From Anas platyrhynchos (Eukaryota > Chordata > Aves > Anseriformes > Anatidae): a stretch of 64,000 nt of DNA. The stretch lies in the NCBI RefSeq assembly GCF_047663525.1, contig NC_092587.1, forward strand, positions 42,492,501 to 42,556,500, read 5' to 3'. The notes beneath the pieces are model-generated. The model made no database searches. It worked only from the letters and a program-made list of their open reading frames with translations, and was not told the origin of the DNA. Shown here in pieces: positions 1 through 9,125 of the stretch. Made by a program: the position numbers and the translations under genes. Within the stretch, counting starts at the first letter, position 1, and every line of letters starts with the position of its first letter.

Positions 1-256
1 GGTTAGGGTTAGGGTTAGGGTTAGGGTTAGGGTTAGGGTTAGGGTTAGGGTTAGGGTTAGGGTTAGGGTTAGGGCTAGGGTTAGGGTTAGTTCTAGGGTT
101 CTAGGTTCTAGGATTCTAGGTTCTAGGTTCTACTGTTCTAGGTTCTAGGGTTCTAGGTTCTAGGGTTCTAGGTTCTAGGGTTCTAGGTTCTAGGGTTCTA
201 GGTTCTAGGGTTCTAGGTTCTAGGTTCTACTGTTCTAGGTTTCAAGGGTTCTAGGT
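1..256 (+). repeat. Telomere-type TTAGGG array and TTCTAGG block, left part
   Basis: About 90 bases of nearly perfect TTAGGG repeats (one GGGCTAGGG variant) pass into a block of TTCTAGG / TTCTAGGG units with occasional TTCTACTG and TTTCAAGGG variants. This is the left flank of the retroelement and continues after it at 2,384. The G-rich strand reads 5' to 3' toward the genes, opposite to what a left chromosome end should show. The array reaches the first base of the window, so its true extent is unknown. Confidence 0.95.
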
Positions 257-523
257 TGTGGGTAGTTAGGGTCTGGCGGCCGGAAGATGTGGCGCTGTAC
301 GGAAAGGTGGAGCCCCTCCCTTGATGGACAGCAGCGTGTGGCCTGTGCTGTAAGCAAGCGGAAGTGACGCTCTGGGCCTCGGCTATATAACCCCATGGGA
401 CTCGACAATAAACGCCATTTGCCATCCACCACATTGGTGTCTGTGAGCCGATGGACCGAGCGGCCTGGGGTTGGCCGCCGTGCCGTTCCTGAACCAGGTC
501 GCCACTGCCCCCTGAAGGCAACA
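257..523 (+). repeat. 5' LTR of the retroelement
   Basis: 267-bp terminal repeat identical to 2,117-2,383 at a constant offset of 1,860. It carries a TATA-like box (TATATAA, 384-390) and an AATAAA signal (407-412) only 17 bases further on, an unusually tight spacing. The U3/R/U5 borders cannot be placed without transcript data. Confidence 0.95.
384..390 (+). promoter_or_regulatory. LTR TATA box
   Basis: TATATAA within the 5' LTR in a G+C-rich context. The same motif is at 2,244-2,250 in the 3' LTR, where it could drive transcription into the flanking array. Inferred from motif and position only. Confidence 0.6.
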
Positions 524-525
524 AG

Positions 526-543
526 TGGTGCCGAAACCCGGGA
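526..543 (+). other. Primer binding site, tRNA-Phe type
   Basis: Two bases after the 5' LTR lies an 18-base stretch beginning TGGTGCCGAAACCCGGG. It is the reverse complement of the 3' end of vertebrate tRNA-Phe including the CCA tail, as recalled from the tRNA sequence, so reverse transcription was probably primed by tRNA-Phe. The tRNA-Trp and tRNA-Pro sites usual in ALV-type and REV-type elements do not fit. Confidence 0.8.
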
Positions 544-623
544 AAACTCCTGATTCGGGTGAACGGCGGCCGGAGCGGCGGGACCAGCCCGGCGGGGAGG
601 AAGCTCCCGGACCAACAAGGAAG

Positions 624-1736
624 ATGGAAACCCTTGTGAAGGTCGTATCAAAGTTGTGGAAGCTGTGGGGTGGCTCGGCTGAGGAAGCCAGGGGTGCCGG
701 TGGGGAACCAGAGCCTGGGAAAATCTGGGAGAGACCACGGCCATGTGCGCCCCAGTACGGTGCTGAACTAGAAGACGAAGAATCGGGTGAAGAAGCCTCC
801 GGCGGGAACGGGGATGAAGCGTTAGGTTTTACTAACAAGTGGAAATGCGAAAAAGAGAACGGTTGCGGGGACGACCGGGGAGGAGGTAGAAGCGTGAGAG
901 AGGGGCAGAGAGCCGATCGGAGCGGCCATCTGAAAACACGCTCCTGTGGCGCAAACACCTCGCTGAGATGGCGGCGGGGCGAGCCACGAGGCAGGGAGCG
1001 GCCCGCCCGCAGGGGTGGGGGGCGGGGCCGGAACTCGATGGGAGGGGACCGGAACTCGGAGGTGAGCAGTCAGTCAAGCTCTGACTCCGGATCACATACC
1101 GATTCAAATTCGGAGGAGGAAATGGGGACAGATAGCAAAAATATCCCCATCCGAAATAAAGCTGCACCGCGAGGCAGAGAAATTCCTCTCATGGATTGGA
1201 GGAAAATTAAGATTGCGTGCGCTGTCTGGGCTTTATCGGCCATGCTAGCGTTCCCGGTCTGGGTGACAGACAGGGGGCAGAGGGTTCACTCACCAACAAA
1301 CCCTAAAGATGTGCAAGCGATAGTTAAAGCCATTGTGGATAAAGGGCTTCATTCTGCAATGGTCTCCACCCTCATAGATGGTGTTTTCAGGGGAGACGAC
1401 ATGCTCCCGTTTGATATAAAACAAACTTGTAGACTGATCTTTGACGGGGGTGGGATGATCATTTTTAAACGAGAATGGGGGGACAACTGTAAGAGACAAC
1501 TGGCCCAAGTAACTGGGACGGATCACACACTGTATGGCTCTAGCCTGCAGCGGCGAATGGGTACGGACCCAACAGTGATCACCCCCCAGGCGCAAGTCCA
1601 GGGCCTGAGGGCCCACGAAGGTATGGCAACTCGTGCGGCCAGAGAAGCTCCAAACAGCCGACGCCCCAACTTCAGAACAAAACTAATGAAAACTGAGTTT
1701 CTGTTCACAGGAACGGATCATCGGGCACCCCCGTAA
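624..1736 (+). CDS. Truncated gag-like ORF of the retroelement
   Basis: The first in-frame ATG is at 624 and the frame runs 370 residues; it is open back to 525 without an upstream ATG. The N-terminal half is hydrophilic, rich in Gly, Arg and Glu, with a Ser-rich stretch. From about residue 190 the protein looks like the N-terminal part of a retroviral capsid (hydrophobic segment, then motifs such as GLHSAMV, FDIKQ and GSSLQ). Homology to capsid breaks off near residue 345 and an unrelated tail of about 25 residues leads to the stop, so the rest of capsid, nucleocapsid and all of pol are missing, consistent with an internal deletion. The frame has no internal stop. Assignment to ENS-1/ERNI-type gag is from memory and tentative. 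Confidence 0.7.
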   Translation: METLVKVVSKLWKLWGGSAEEARGAGGEPEPGKIWERPRPCAPQYGAELEDEESGEEASGGNGDEALGFTNKWKCEKENGCGDDRGGGRSVREGQRADRSGHLKTRSCGANTSLRWRRGEPRGRERPARRGGGRGRNSMGGDRNSEVSSQSSSDSGSHTDSNSEEEMGTDSKNIPIRNKAAPRGREIPLMDWRKIKIACAVWALSAMLAFPVWVTDRGQRVHSPTNPKDVQAIVKAIVDKGLHSAMVSTLIDGVFRGDDMLPFDIKQTCRLIFDGGGMIIFKREWGDNCKRQLAQVTGTDHTLYGSSLQRRMGTDPTVITPQAQVQGLRAHEGMATRAAREAPNSRRPNFRTKLMKTEFLFTGTDHRAPP

Positions 1737-2103
1737 TCTGTATACCCCAGCGATATGAGAAGACAATAAGTCAGCAAGCGTCCTGTTTAAGCCTGAGAGT
1801 TCCACACTGGCAGAATCCAGACACCAGCGAAGCAGCCTCCGTGGGTGGGGGGCTGCAATGTGTTTGTGTGATCTTATCTTTGGACCTTGTATACTAAATA
1901 TGCTGGTGTTGTTTGTTAAAAGTTGGTTAGAGAAAGTTAACATTATGTTGGTAGAACACCAACAACTACTTTAAGAGTGTATTTACTCAGGGTTACCAGT
2001 TACCTCTTAGTTTTCTCCTGGTTATTGTGCCTTTTGTTTTTTAGTTAAGTTATGATGTCTACATCTTAAGATTGTTATATTTTAGCTAATTTGGTTGTGC
2101 ATA
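1737..2103 (+). other. Noncoding 3' part of the retroelement
   Basis: AT-rich sequence between the gag-like stop and the polypurine tract. I see no open frame resembling env or pol. A pyrimidine-rich stretch ending in CAG near 1,700-1,710 could be the old env splice acceptor, meaning this is the remnant downstream of a large deletion. That reading is inference. Confidence 0.5.
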
Positions 2104-2116
2104 GGGAGGGGGGAAA
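2104..2116 (+). other. Polypurine tract
   Basis: A 13-base run of only A and G, mostly G, immediately before the TG of the 3' LTR. This is the position and composition expected for the plus-strand primer of reverse transcription. Confidence 0.85.
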
Positions 2117-2383
2117 TGTGGGTAGTTAGGGTCTGGCGGCCGGAAGATGTGGCGCTGTACGGAAAGGTGGAGCCCCTCCCTTGATGGACAGCAGCGTGTG
2201 GCCTGTGCTGTAAGCAAGCGGAAGTGACGCTCTGGGCCTCGGCTATATAACCCCATGGGACTCGACAATAAACGCCATTTGCCATCCACCACATTGGTGT
2301 CTGTGAGCCGATGGACCGAGCGGCCTGGGGTTGGCCGCCGTGCCGTTCCTGAACCAGGTCGCCACTGCCCCCTGAAGGCAACA
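2117..2383 (+). repeat. 3' LTR of the retroelement
   Basis: 267 bp, identical to the 5' LTR throughout. It ends in CA and is followed by CTAGGT, the second copy of the target duplication. Confidence 0.95.
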
Positions 2384-5300
2384 CTAGGTTCTAGTGTTCT
2401 AGGTTTCAAGGGTTCTAGGTTCTACTGTTCTAGGTTCTAGGGTTCTAGGTTCTAGGGTTCTAGGTTCTAGGGTTCTAGGTTTCACCATAACTGACGGGTT
2501 AGGGTTAGGGTTAGGGTTAGGGTTAGGGTTAGGGTTAGGGTTAGGGTTAGGGTTAGTTCTAGGGTTCTAGGTTCTAGGGTTCTAGGTTCTAGGGTTCTGG
2601 GTTCTAGGTTCTACTGTTCTAGGTTTCAAGGGTTCTAGATTCTAGTGTTCTAGGTTTCAAGGGTTCTAGGTTCTACTGTTCTAGGTTCTACTGTTCTACG
2701 TTCTAGGGTTCTAGGTTTCACCATAACTGACGGGTTAGGGTTAGGGTTAGGGTTAGGGTTAGGGTTCTAGGTTCTAGGGTTCTAGGTTTCACCATAACTG
2801 ACGGGTTAGGGTTAGGGTTAGGGTTAGGGTTAGGGTTAGGGTTAGGGTTAGGGGTAGTGTTAGGGTTAGGGTTAGGGTTAGGGTTAGGGTTAGGGTTAGG
2901 GTTAGTTCTAGGGTTCTAGGTTCTAGGGTTCTAGGTTCTAGGGTTCTAGGTTCTAGGTTCTACTGTTCTAGGTTCTAGGGTTCTAGGTTCTAGGGTTCTA
3001 GGTTCTAGGGTTCTAGGTTTCACCATAACTGACGGGTTAGGGTTAGGGTTAGGGTTAGGGTTAGGGTTAGGGTTAGGGTTAGGGTTAGGGTTAGGGTTAG
3101 GGTTAGTTCTAGGGTTCTAGGTTCTAGGGTTCTAGGTTCTAGGTTCTAGGTTCTATGGTTCTAGGTTCTAGGGTTCTAGGTTCTAGGGTTCTAGGTTCTA
3201 GGTTCTACTGTTCTAGGTTTCAAGGGTTCTAGGTTCTAGTGTTCTAGGTTTCAAGGGTTCTAGGTTCTACTGTTCTAGGTTCTAGGGTTCTAGGTTCTAG
3301 GGTTCTAGGTTCTAGGGTTCTAGGTTTCACCATAACTGACGGGTTAGGGTTAGGGTTAGGGTTAGGGTTAGGGTTTGGGTTAGGGTTAGGGTTAGGGTTA
3401 GGGTTAGTTCTAGGGTTCTAGGTTCTAGGGTTCTAGGTTCTAGGTTCTAGGTTCTACTGTTCTAGGTTTCAAGGGTTCTAGGTTCTAGGGTTCTAGGTTC
3501 TAGGGTTCTAGGTTCTACTGTTCTAGGTTGTAGGGTTCTAGGTTCTAGGGTTCTAGGTTTCACCATAACTGACGGGTTAGGGTTATGGTTAGGGTTAGGG
3601 TTAGGGTTAGGGTTAGGGTTTTAAAGGAAAGAGGGGTTCTAGGTTCTAGGTTCTACTGTTCTAGGTTTCAAGGGTTCTAGGTTCTAGTGTTCTAGTTTTC
3701 AAGGATTCTAGGTTCTAGGGTTCTAGGTTCTAGGGTTCTAGGTTCTAGGGTTCTAGGTTTCACCATAACTGACAGGTTAGGGTTAGGGTTAGGGTTAGGG
3801 TTAGGGTTAGGGTTAGGGTTAGGGGTAGGGTTAGGGGTAGTGTTAGGGTTAGGGTTAGGGTTAGGGTTAGGGTTAGGGTTAGGGTTAGTTCTAGGGTTCT
3901 AGGTTCTAGGGTTCTAGGTTCTAGGGTTCTAGGTTTCACCGTAACTGACGGGTTAGGGTTAGGGTTAGGGTTAGGGTTAGGGTTAGGGTTAGGGTTAGGG
4001 TTAGGGTTAGTTCTAGGGTTCTAGGTTCTAGGGTTCTAGGTTCTAGGGTTCTAGGTTCTAGTGTTCTAGTTTTCAAGGATTCTAGGTTCTAGGGTTCTAG
4101 GTTCTAGGGTTCTAGGTTCTAGGGTTCTAGGTTTCACCATAACTGACAGGTTAGGGTTAAGGTTAGGGTTAGGGTTAGGGTTAGGGTTAGGGTTAGGGTT
4201 AGGGTTAGGGTTAGGGTTAGGGGTAGGGTTAGGGGTAGTTCTAGGGTTCTAGGTTCTAGGGTTCTAGGTTCTAGGGTTCTAGGTTTCACCATAACTGACA
4301 GGTTAGGGTTAGGGTTAGGGTTAGGGTTAGGGTTAGGGTTAGGGTTAGGGTTAGGGTTAGGGGTAGGGTTAGGGGTAGTTCTAGGGTTCTAGGTTCTAGG
4401 GTTCTAGGTTCTAGGGTTCTAGGTTTCACCGTAACTGACGGGTTAGGGTTAGGGTTAGGGTTAGGGTTAGGGTTAGGGTTAGGGTTAGGGTTAGGGTTAG
4501 GGTTAGTTCTAGGGTTCTAGGTTCTAGGGTTCTAGGTTCTAGGGTTCTAGGTTCTAGGTTCTACTGTTCTAGGTTCTAGGGTTCTAGGTTCTAGGGTTCT
4601 AGGTTCTAGTGTTCTAGGTTTCACCATAACTGACGGGTTAGGGTTAGGGTTAGGGTTAGGGTTAGGGTTAGGGTTAGGGTTAGGGTTAGGGTTAGGGTTA
4701 GGGTTAGGGTTAGGGCTAGGGTTAGGGTTAGTTCTAGGGTTCTAGGTTCTAGGGTTCTAGGTTCTAGGTTCTACTGTTCTAGGTTCTAGGGTTCTAGGTT
4801 CTAGGGTTCTAGGTTCTAGGGTTCTAGGTTCTAGGTTCTACTGTTCTAGGTTTCAAGGGTTCTAGGTTCTAGTGTTCTAGGTTTCAAGGGTTCTAGGTTC
4901 TACTGTTCTAGGTTCTAGGGTTCTAGGTTTCACCATAACTGACGGGTTAGGGTTAGGGTTAGGGTTAGGGTTAGGGTTAGGGTTAGGGTTAGGGTTAGGG
5001 TTAGGGTTAGGGTTAGTTCTAGGGTTCTAGGTTCTAGGGTTCTAGGTTCTAGGGTTCTGGGTTCTAGGTTCTACTGTTCTAGGTTTCAAGGGTTCTAGAT
5101 TCTAGTGTTCTAGGTTTCAAGGGTTCTAGGTTCTACTGTTCTAGGTTCTACTGTTCTAGGTTCTAGGGTTCTAGGTTTCACCATAACTGACGGGTTAGGG
5201 TTAGGGTTAGGGTTAGGGTTAGGGTTAGGGTTCTAGGTTCTAGGGTTCTAGGTTTCACCATAACTGACGGGTTAGGATTAGGGTTAGGGTTAGGGTTAGG

Positions 5301-7463
5301 GTTAGGGTTACGGTTAGGGTTAGGGTTAGGGTTAGTTCTAGGGTACTAGGTTCTAGGGTTCTAGGTTCTAGGGTTCTAGGTTCTAGGTTCTACTGTTCTA
5401 GGTTCTAGGGTTCTAGGTTCTAGGGTTCTAGGTTCTAGGGTTCTAGGTTTCACGATAACTGACGGGTTAGGGTTAGGGTTAGGGTTAGGGTTAGGGTTAG
5501 GGTTAGGGTTAGGGTTAGGGTTAGGGTTAGGGTTAGTTCTAGGGTTCTAGGTTCTAGGGTTCTAGGTTCTAGGGTTCTAGGTTCTAGGTTCTACTGTTCT
5601 AGGTTCTAGGGTTCTAGGTTCTAGGGTTCTAGCTTCTAGGGTTCTAGGTTCTAGGTTCTACTGTTCTAGGTTTCAAGGGTTCTAGGTTCTAGTGTTCTGG
5701 GTTTCAAGGGTTCTAGGTTCTACTGTTCTAGGTTCTAGGGTTCTAGGTTCTAGGGTTCTAGGTTCTAGGGTTCTAGGTTTCACCATAACTGACGGGTTAG
5801 GGTTAGGGTTAGGGTTAGGGTTAGGGTTTGGTTTAGGGTTAGGGTTAGGGTTAGGGTTAGTTCTAGGGTTCTAGGTTCTAGGGTTCTAGGTTTCACCATA
5901 ACTGACGGGTTAGGGTTAGGGTTAGGGTTAGGGTTAGGGTTTGGTTTAGGGTTAGGTTTAGGGTTAGGGTTAGTTCTAGGGTTCTAGGTTCTAGGGTTCT
6001 AGGTTCTAGGTTCTAGGTTCTACTGTTCTAGGTTTCAAGGGTTCTAGGTTCTAGGGTTCTAGGTTCTAGGGTTCTAGGTTCTACTGTTCTAGGTTGTAGG
6101 GTTCTAGGTTCTAGGGTTCTAGGTTTCACCATAACTGACGGGTTAGGGTTAGGGTTAGGGTTAGGGTTAGGGTTAGGGTTAGGGTTTTAAAGGAAAGAGG
6201 GGTTCTAGGTTCTAGGTTCTACTGTTCTAGGTTTCAAGGGTTCTAGGTTCTAGTGTTCTAGTTTTCAAGGATTCTAGGTTCTAGGGTTCTAGGTTCTAGG
6301 GTTCTAGGTTCTAGGGTTCTAGGTTTCACCATAACTGACAGGTTAGGGTTAGGGTTAGGGTTAGGGTTAGGGTTAGGGTTAGGGTTAGGGGTAGTGTTAG
6401 GGTTAGGGTTAGGGTTAGGGTTAGGGTTAGGGTTAGGGTTAGTTCTAGGGTTCTAGGTTCTAGGGTTCTAGGTTCTAGGTTCTACTGTTCTAGGTTCTAG
6501 GGTTCTAGGTTCTAGGGTTCTAGGTTCTAGGGTTCTAGGTTCTAGGGTTCTAGGTTTCACGATAACTGACGGGTTAGGGTTAGGGTTAGGGTTAGGGTTA
6601 GGGTTAGGGTTAGGGTTAGGGTTAGTTCTAGGGTTCTAGGTTCTAGGGTTCTAGGTTCTAGGTTCTAGGTTCTAGGGTTCTAGGTTCTAGGGTTCTAGGT
6701 TCTAGGTTCTACTGTTCTAGGTTTCAAGGGTTCTAGGTTCTAGTGTTCTAGGTTTCAAGGGTTCTAGGTTCTACTGTTCTAGGTTCTAGGGTTCTAGGTT
6801 CTAGGGTTCTAGGTTCTAGGGTTCTAGGTTTCACCATAACTGACGGGTTAGGGTTAGGGTTAGGGTTAGGGTTAGGGTTTGGGTTAGGGTTAGGGTTAGG
6901 GTTAGGGTTAGTTCTAGGGTTCTAGGTTCTAGGGTTCTAGGTTCTAGGGTTCTAGGTTCTAGGGTTCTAGGTTTCACCATAACTGACGGGTTAGGGTTAG
7001 GGTTAGGGTTAGGGTTAGGGTTTGGGTTAGGGTTAGGGTTAGGGTTAGGGTTAGTTCTAGGGTTCTAGGTTCTAGGGTTCTAGGTTCTAGGTTCTAGGTT
7101 CTACTGTTCTAGGTTTCAAGGGTTCTAGGTTCTAGGGTTCTAGGTTTCACCATAACTGACGGGTTAGGGTTAGGGTTAGGGTTAGGGTTAGGGTTAGGGT
7201 TAGGGTTTTAAAGGAAAGAGGGGTTCTAGGTTCTAGGTTCTACTGTTCTAGGTTTCAAGGGTTCTAGGTTCTAGTGTTCTAGTTTTCAAGGATTCTAGGT
7301 TCTAGGGTTCTAGGTTCTAGGGTTCTAGGTTCTAGGGTTCTAGGTTTCACCATAACTGACAGGTTAGGGTTAGGGTTAGGGTTAGGGTTAGGGTTAGGGT
7401 TAGTGTTAGGGTTAGGGTTAGGGGTAGTGTTAGGGTTAGGGTTAGTGTTAGGGTTAGGGTTAG
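2384..7463 (+). repeat. Composite telomeric satellite with higher-order structure
   Basis: TTAGGG blocks (typically 5-12 units, with GGGTTTGGG and GGGGTAGTG variants) alternate with TTCTAGG/TTCTAGGG blocks. Nearly every return to TTAGGG passes through one linker, CACCATAACTGACGGG, seen 25 times in the same orientation. Variants are CACCGTAACTG (2), CACGATAACTG (2) and GACAGG endings (5). A rarer block TTTTAAAGGAAAGAGG occurs three times (3,619; 6,185; 7,206). Long stretches recur with few differences at offsets of about 2,460 (2,521-2,760 against 4,981-5,220) and about 2,566 (3,405-3,770 against 5,969-6,335), so the array grew partly by multi-kilobase duplication. Open frames inside encode only simple peptide repeats and are not genes. 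The array ends abruptly at about 7,463. Confidence 0.95.
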
Positions 7464-8038
7464 TTCTCTCCCCTTTCTCCACCAAACACACATGCTCCAA
7501 TTCTCCCTTCCGTGCTCTGCCCTCACACTTCCTATCACTGCTTCTCTTAAAAGCATGAAGAACCTAAAAGCAGCCAACTCAGACTGAAAAACGTTTGAAA
7601 GGATCCAAAAGGGGTAAAATGAACAAGATTCATAATAGTTGTATTCCTAAATAACCTCTTTCCTCTCCTGCTTTAGCCCACCCCTCAAACAAAAATTTGA
7701 TAAACAACAAAAGAGAAACACAGTCTTATTTGGTTGGGAGATTTATCCTGAAGGAAGAGAAAGACAGGTAAAATTACAAATAAAGTGCTCATTACTGATC
7801 ATTTAAATAACATCAAGGTTAATCAAAAGCACATCTTTAAAAAAAGTATCCACTGAAGGAAAAATATCAGCGATCAACAATTGAGTGAATGATGAACAAG
7901 TACTTCCAACTCTTTAGAGGACTGTTCACACTGATTGTGAATTGTATGTTACCAGAGTCACTCTCTAACTGCAAAAGCCTTTCTGCAGACACCTGCAGAG
8001 TGAAGTGGGAAAGAAGAAGCTAGCTGAACAGGACTCAC
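7464..8038. other. Unique AT-rich sequence after the array
   Basis: First unique DNA to the right of the satellite. I see no gene, RNA or recognisable transposon. The liprin-alpha exon that would follow the pseudogene exon at 8,039-8,239 is not found here. Confidence 0.5.
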
Positions 8039-8239
8039 TGTTCTGGATGTTGGAGGTGCTGATGGACTTGTGGGTGATACCATCTCCTGGATTGCTGATC
8101 AGAGTTTTAAGCAATGAAGGGGATTGCTGATTCCAATTTCTCTTTGAATCTCGGTATCAGACAAAGCAGACATAATAGCTCCTCATTTCACATTGGCATG
8201 GCAGGCAGCAGTATACTAAGCTGGCATTCCTAGCTAGAG
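8039..8239 (-). pseudogene. Decayed liprin-alpha (PPFIA) exon, unprocessed
   Basis: Read on the minus strand, 201 bases (67 codons) match the start of the SAM-domain region of liprin-alpha proteins. It contains the nearly intact segment SDTEIQREIGISNPLH and later AIQEM and TSPSAPPTSRT. The exon begins directly after an AG (8,241-8,240) and ends directly before GTGAGT (8,038-8,037), so this is a genomic copy with intron sequence, not a retrotransposed cDNA. Four in-frame stops fall at codons 2, 8, 19 and 47; codons 2 and 8 are TAG where the family has tryptophan, and codon 47 is TGA where it has arginine. The AIQEM wording fits PPFIA2 or PPFIA4 better than PPFIA1, from memory. No neighbouring PPFIA exon was found on either side. 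Confidence 0.85.
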
Positions 8240-8987
8240 CTGTTGAGATAAAGTACACATTTGTTCAACGCAGAGCTTAATTTCTCTCACGAAATCTATC
8301 ATTTATGTATCAGCCTGAATAAGCATGGTAATACACATAAATTAGTATAACAGTAATACTTTTTATTAAAATTAAATTGTTTTAGAACCATTGCCATGGC
8401 TTCCCATGAACTTTTTTTGTTGATTTTATTATAAGCCAGAATGCAAGGGTTGCTTTGGATTATTTTTACAGCTATGCTTTTCCATCACCTGGGCTACTCC
8501 TTTCCTGTGCCTTTTACAAGCAAATTGTGGCACAAGTCAGCATTACTGGCAGCTTGATAGTCTTATCGCATACAGAAAACAATCTAATAAGAATTGATTA
8601 AGTCATTTTTCCCCTTTTCTACTAAAATGGCTTTAAGGTGTACTTGTGGAGACAATCTTACCCTTCTCAGCTCATTTTTTCCAAGCACAGTGCAGATAAC
8701 CTAGAGAGGACTGGGCTCGGCTGATACGGTGTCACACTGCTGCTGGAAATATTGGTTAGAAGTCACAGCAAAGTGTGAACACAGCTACAGAAGATATGTA
8801 CTTGCCACTTGAGGGTTTTTTTCTTATGTTAGACTTAGTAGCCTAGGTCAGCAGCAGCACTGTGTTTAATTTCTAACTGCGCTGAAGTACTGTGTGGCTG
8901 ATAACAAATCTACAACTTACCTGGGAAACATGTACTTAAAAGACAGCTGTTAGATCACTTTTATGCCAGAGAAAACAGAGTGGAATG
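8240..8987. other. AT-rich sequence without a recognised gene
   Basis: No supported coding exon. On the minus strand a TTTATT complement near 8,360 gives an AATAAA that could end a transcript from the candidate exon at 8,988-9,125, but this is a common motif in AT-rich DNA. Confidence 0.4.
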
Positions 8988-9125
8988 TCAGATTTCAAAA
9001 GAGCTCAGACAGGCTACTGACTCTTCTGATATATCAGTAAGCTTGAGGAATGACTGTATCATGTCTCGAAAAGCCCTTTCCGCTGATGGATGAGCAACTG
9101 CACCCCATCCAATGCAAGTCTGAAC
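8988..9125 (-). other. Candidate terminal coding exon, unassigned
   Basis: On the minus strand a pyrimidine-rich acceptor ending TTTTTCAG is followed by an open frame of 45 codons and a TGA at 8,990-8,988. The peptide is unbiased and protein-like, with motifs such as CIGWGAVAHPSAERAF and DISEESVACL, and has no stop despite the AT-rich surroundings. I do not recognise the family. It could be a real last exon of a gene on the minus strand, a remnant like the PPFIA exon 750 bases away, or chance. No upstream partner exon was identified. Confidence 0.3.

Larger units (their letters stand above)
257..2383 (+). mobile_element. Compact endogenous LTR retroelement inserted in the satellite
   Basis: A complete short provirus-like element: 5' LTR (257-523), primer binding site (526-543), one gag-like reading frame, a noncoding stretch, a polypurine tract (2,104-2,116) and 3' LTR (2,117-2,383). 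Both LTRs are 267 bp, begin TG, end CA and show no mismatch in a line-by-line comparison. The six bases CTAGGT occur directly before (251-256) and after (2,384-2,389) as a target-site duplication. No pol or recognisable env is present, so it would depend on enzymes from another element. Identical LTRs imply recent insertion or later gene conversion. The gag-like frame resembles the avian ENS-1/ERNI (Soprano) type from memory; that family name is tentative. Confidence 0.93.

Noticed and set aside
1-90. A true chromosome-end telomere
   Set aside because: The strand polarity is opposite to that of a left end, and the array contains a retroelement and passes into unique DNA.
213-958. Minus-strand frames across the 5' LTR and leader
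   Set aside because: Proline/serine-rich shadows of the LTR and gag-like frame; the same frames recur in the 3' LTR.
2384-7463. Regular 16-base direct repeats resembling a CRISPR array
   Set aside because: Spacers are themselves telomeric repeats of irregular length, there are no cas genes, and the DNA is vertebrate.
5692-7577. Open frames across the satellite encoding Gly-Leu, Asn-Pro or Thr-Leu repeats
   Set aside because: They are direct translations of TTAGGG/TTCTAGG repeats with no stop by chance; no gene features.
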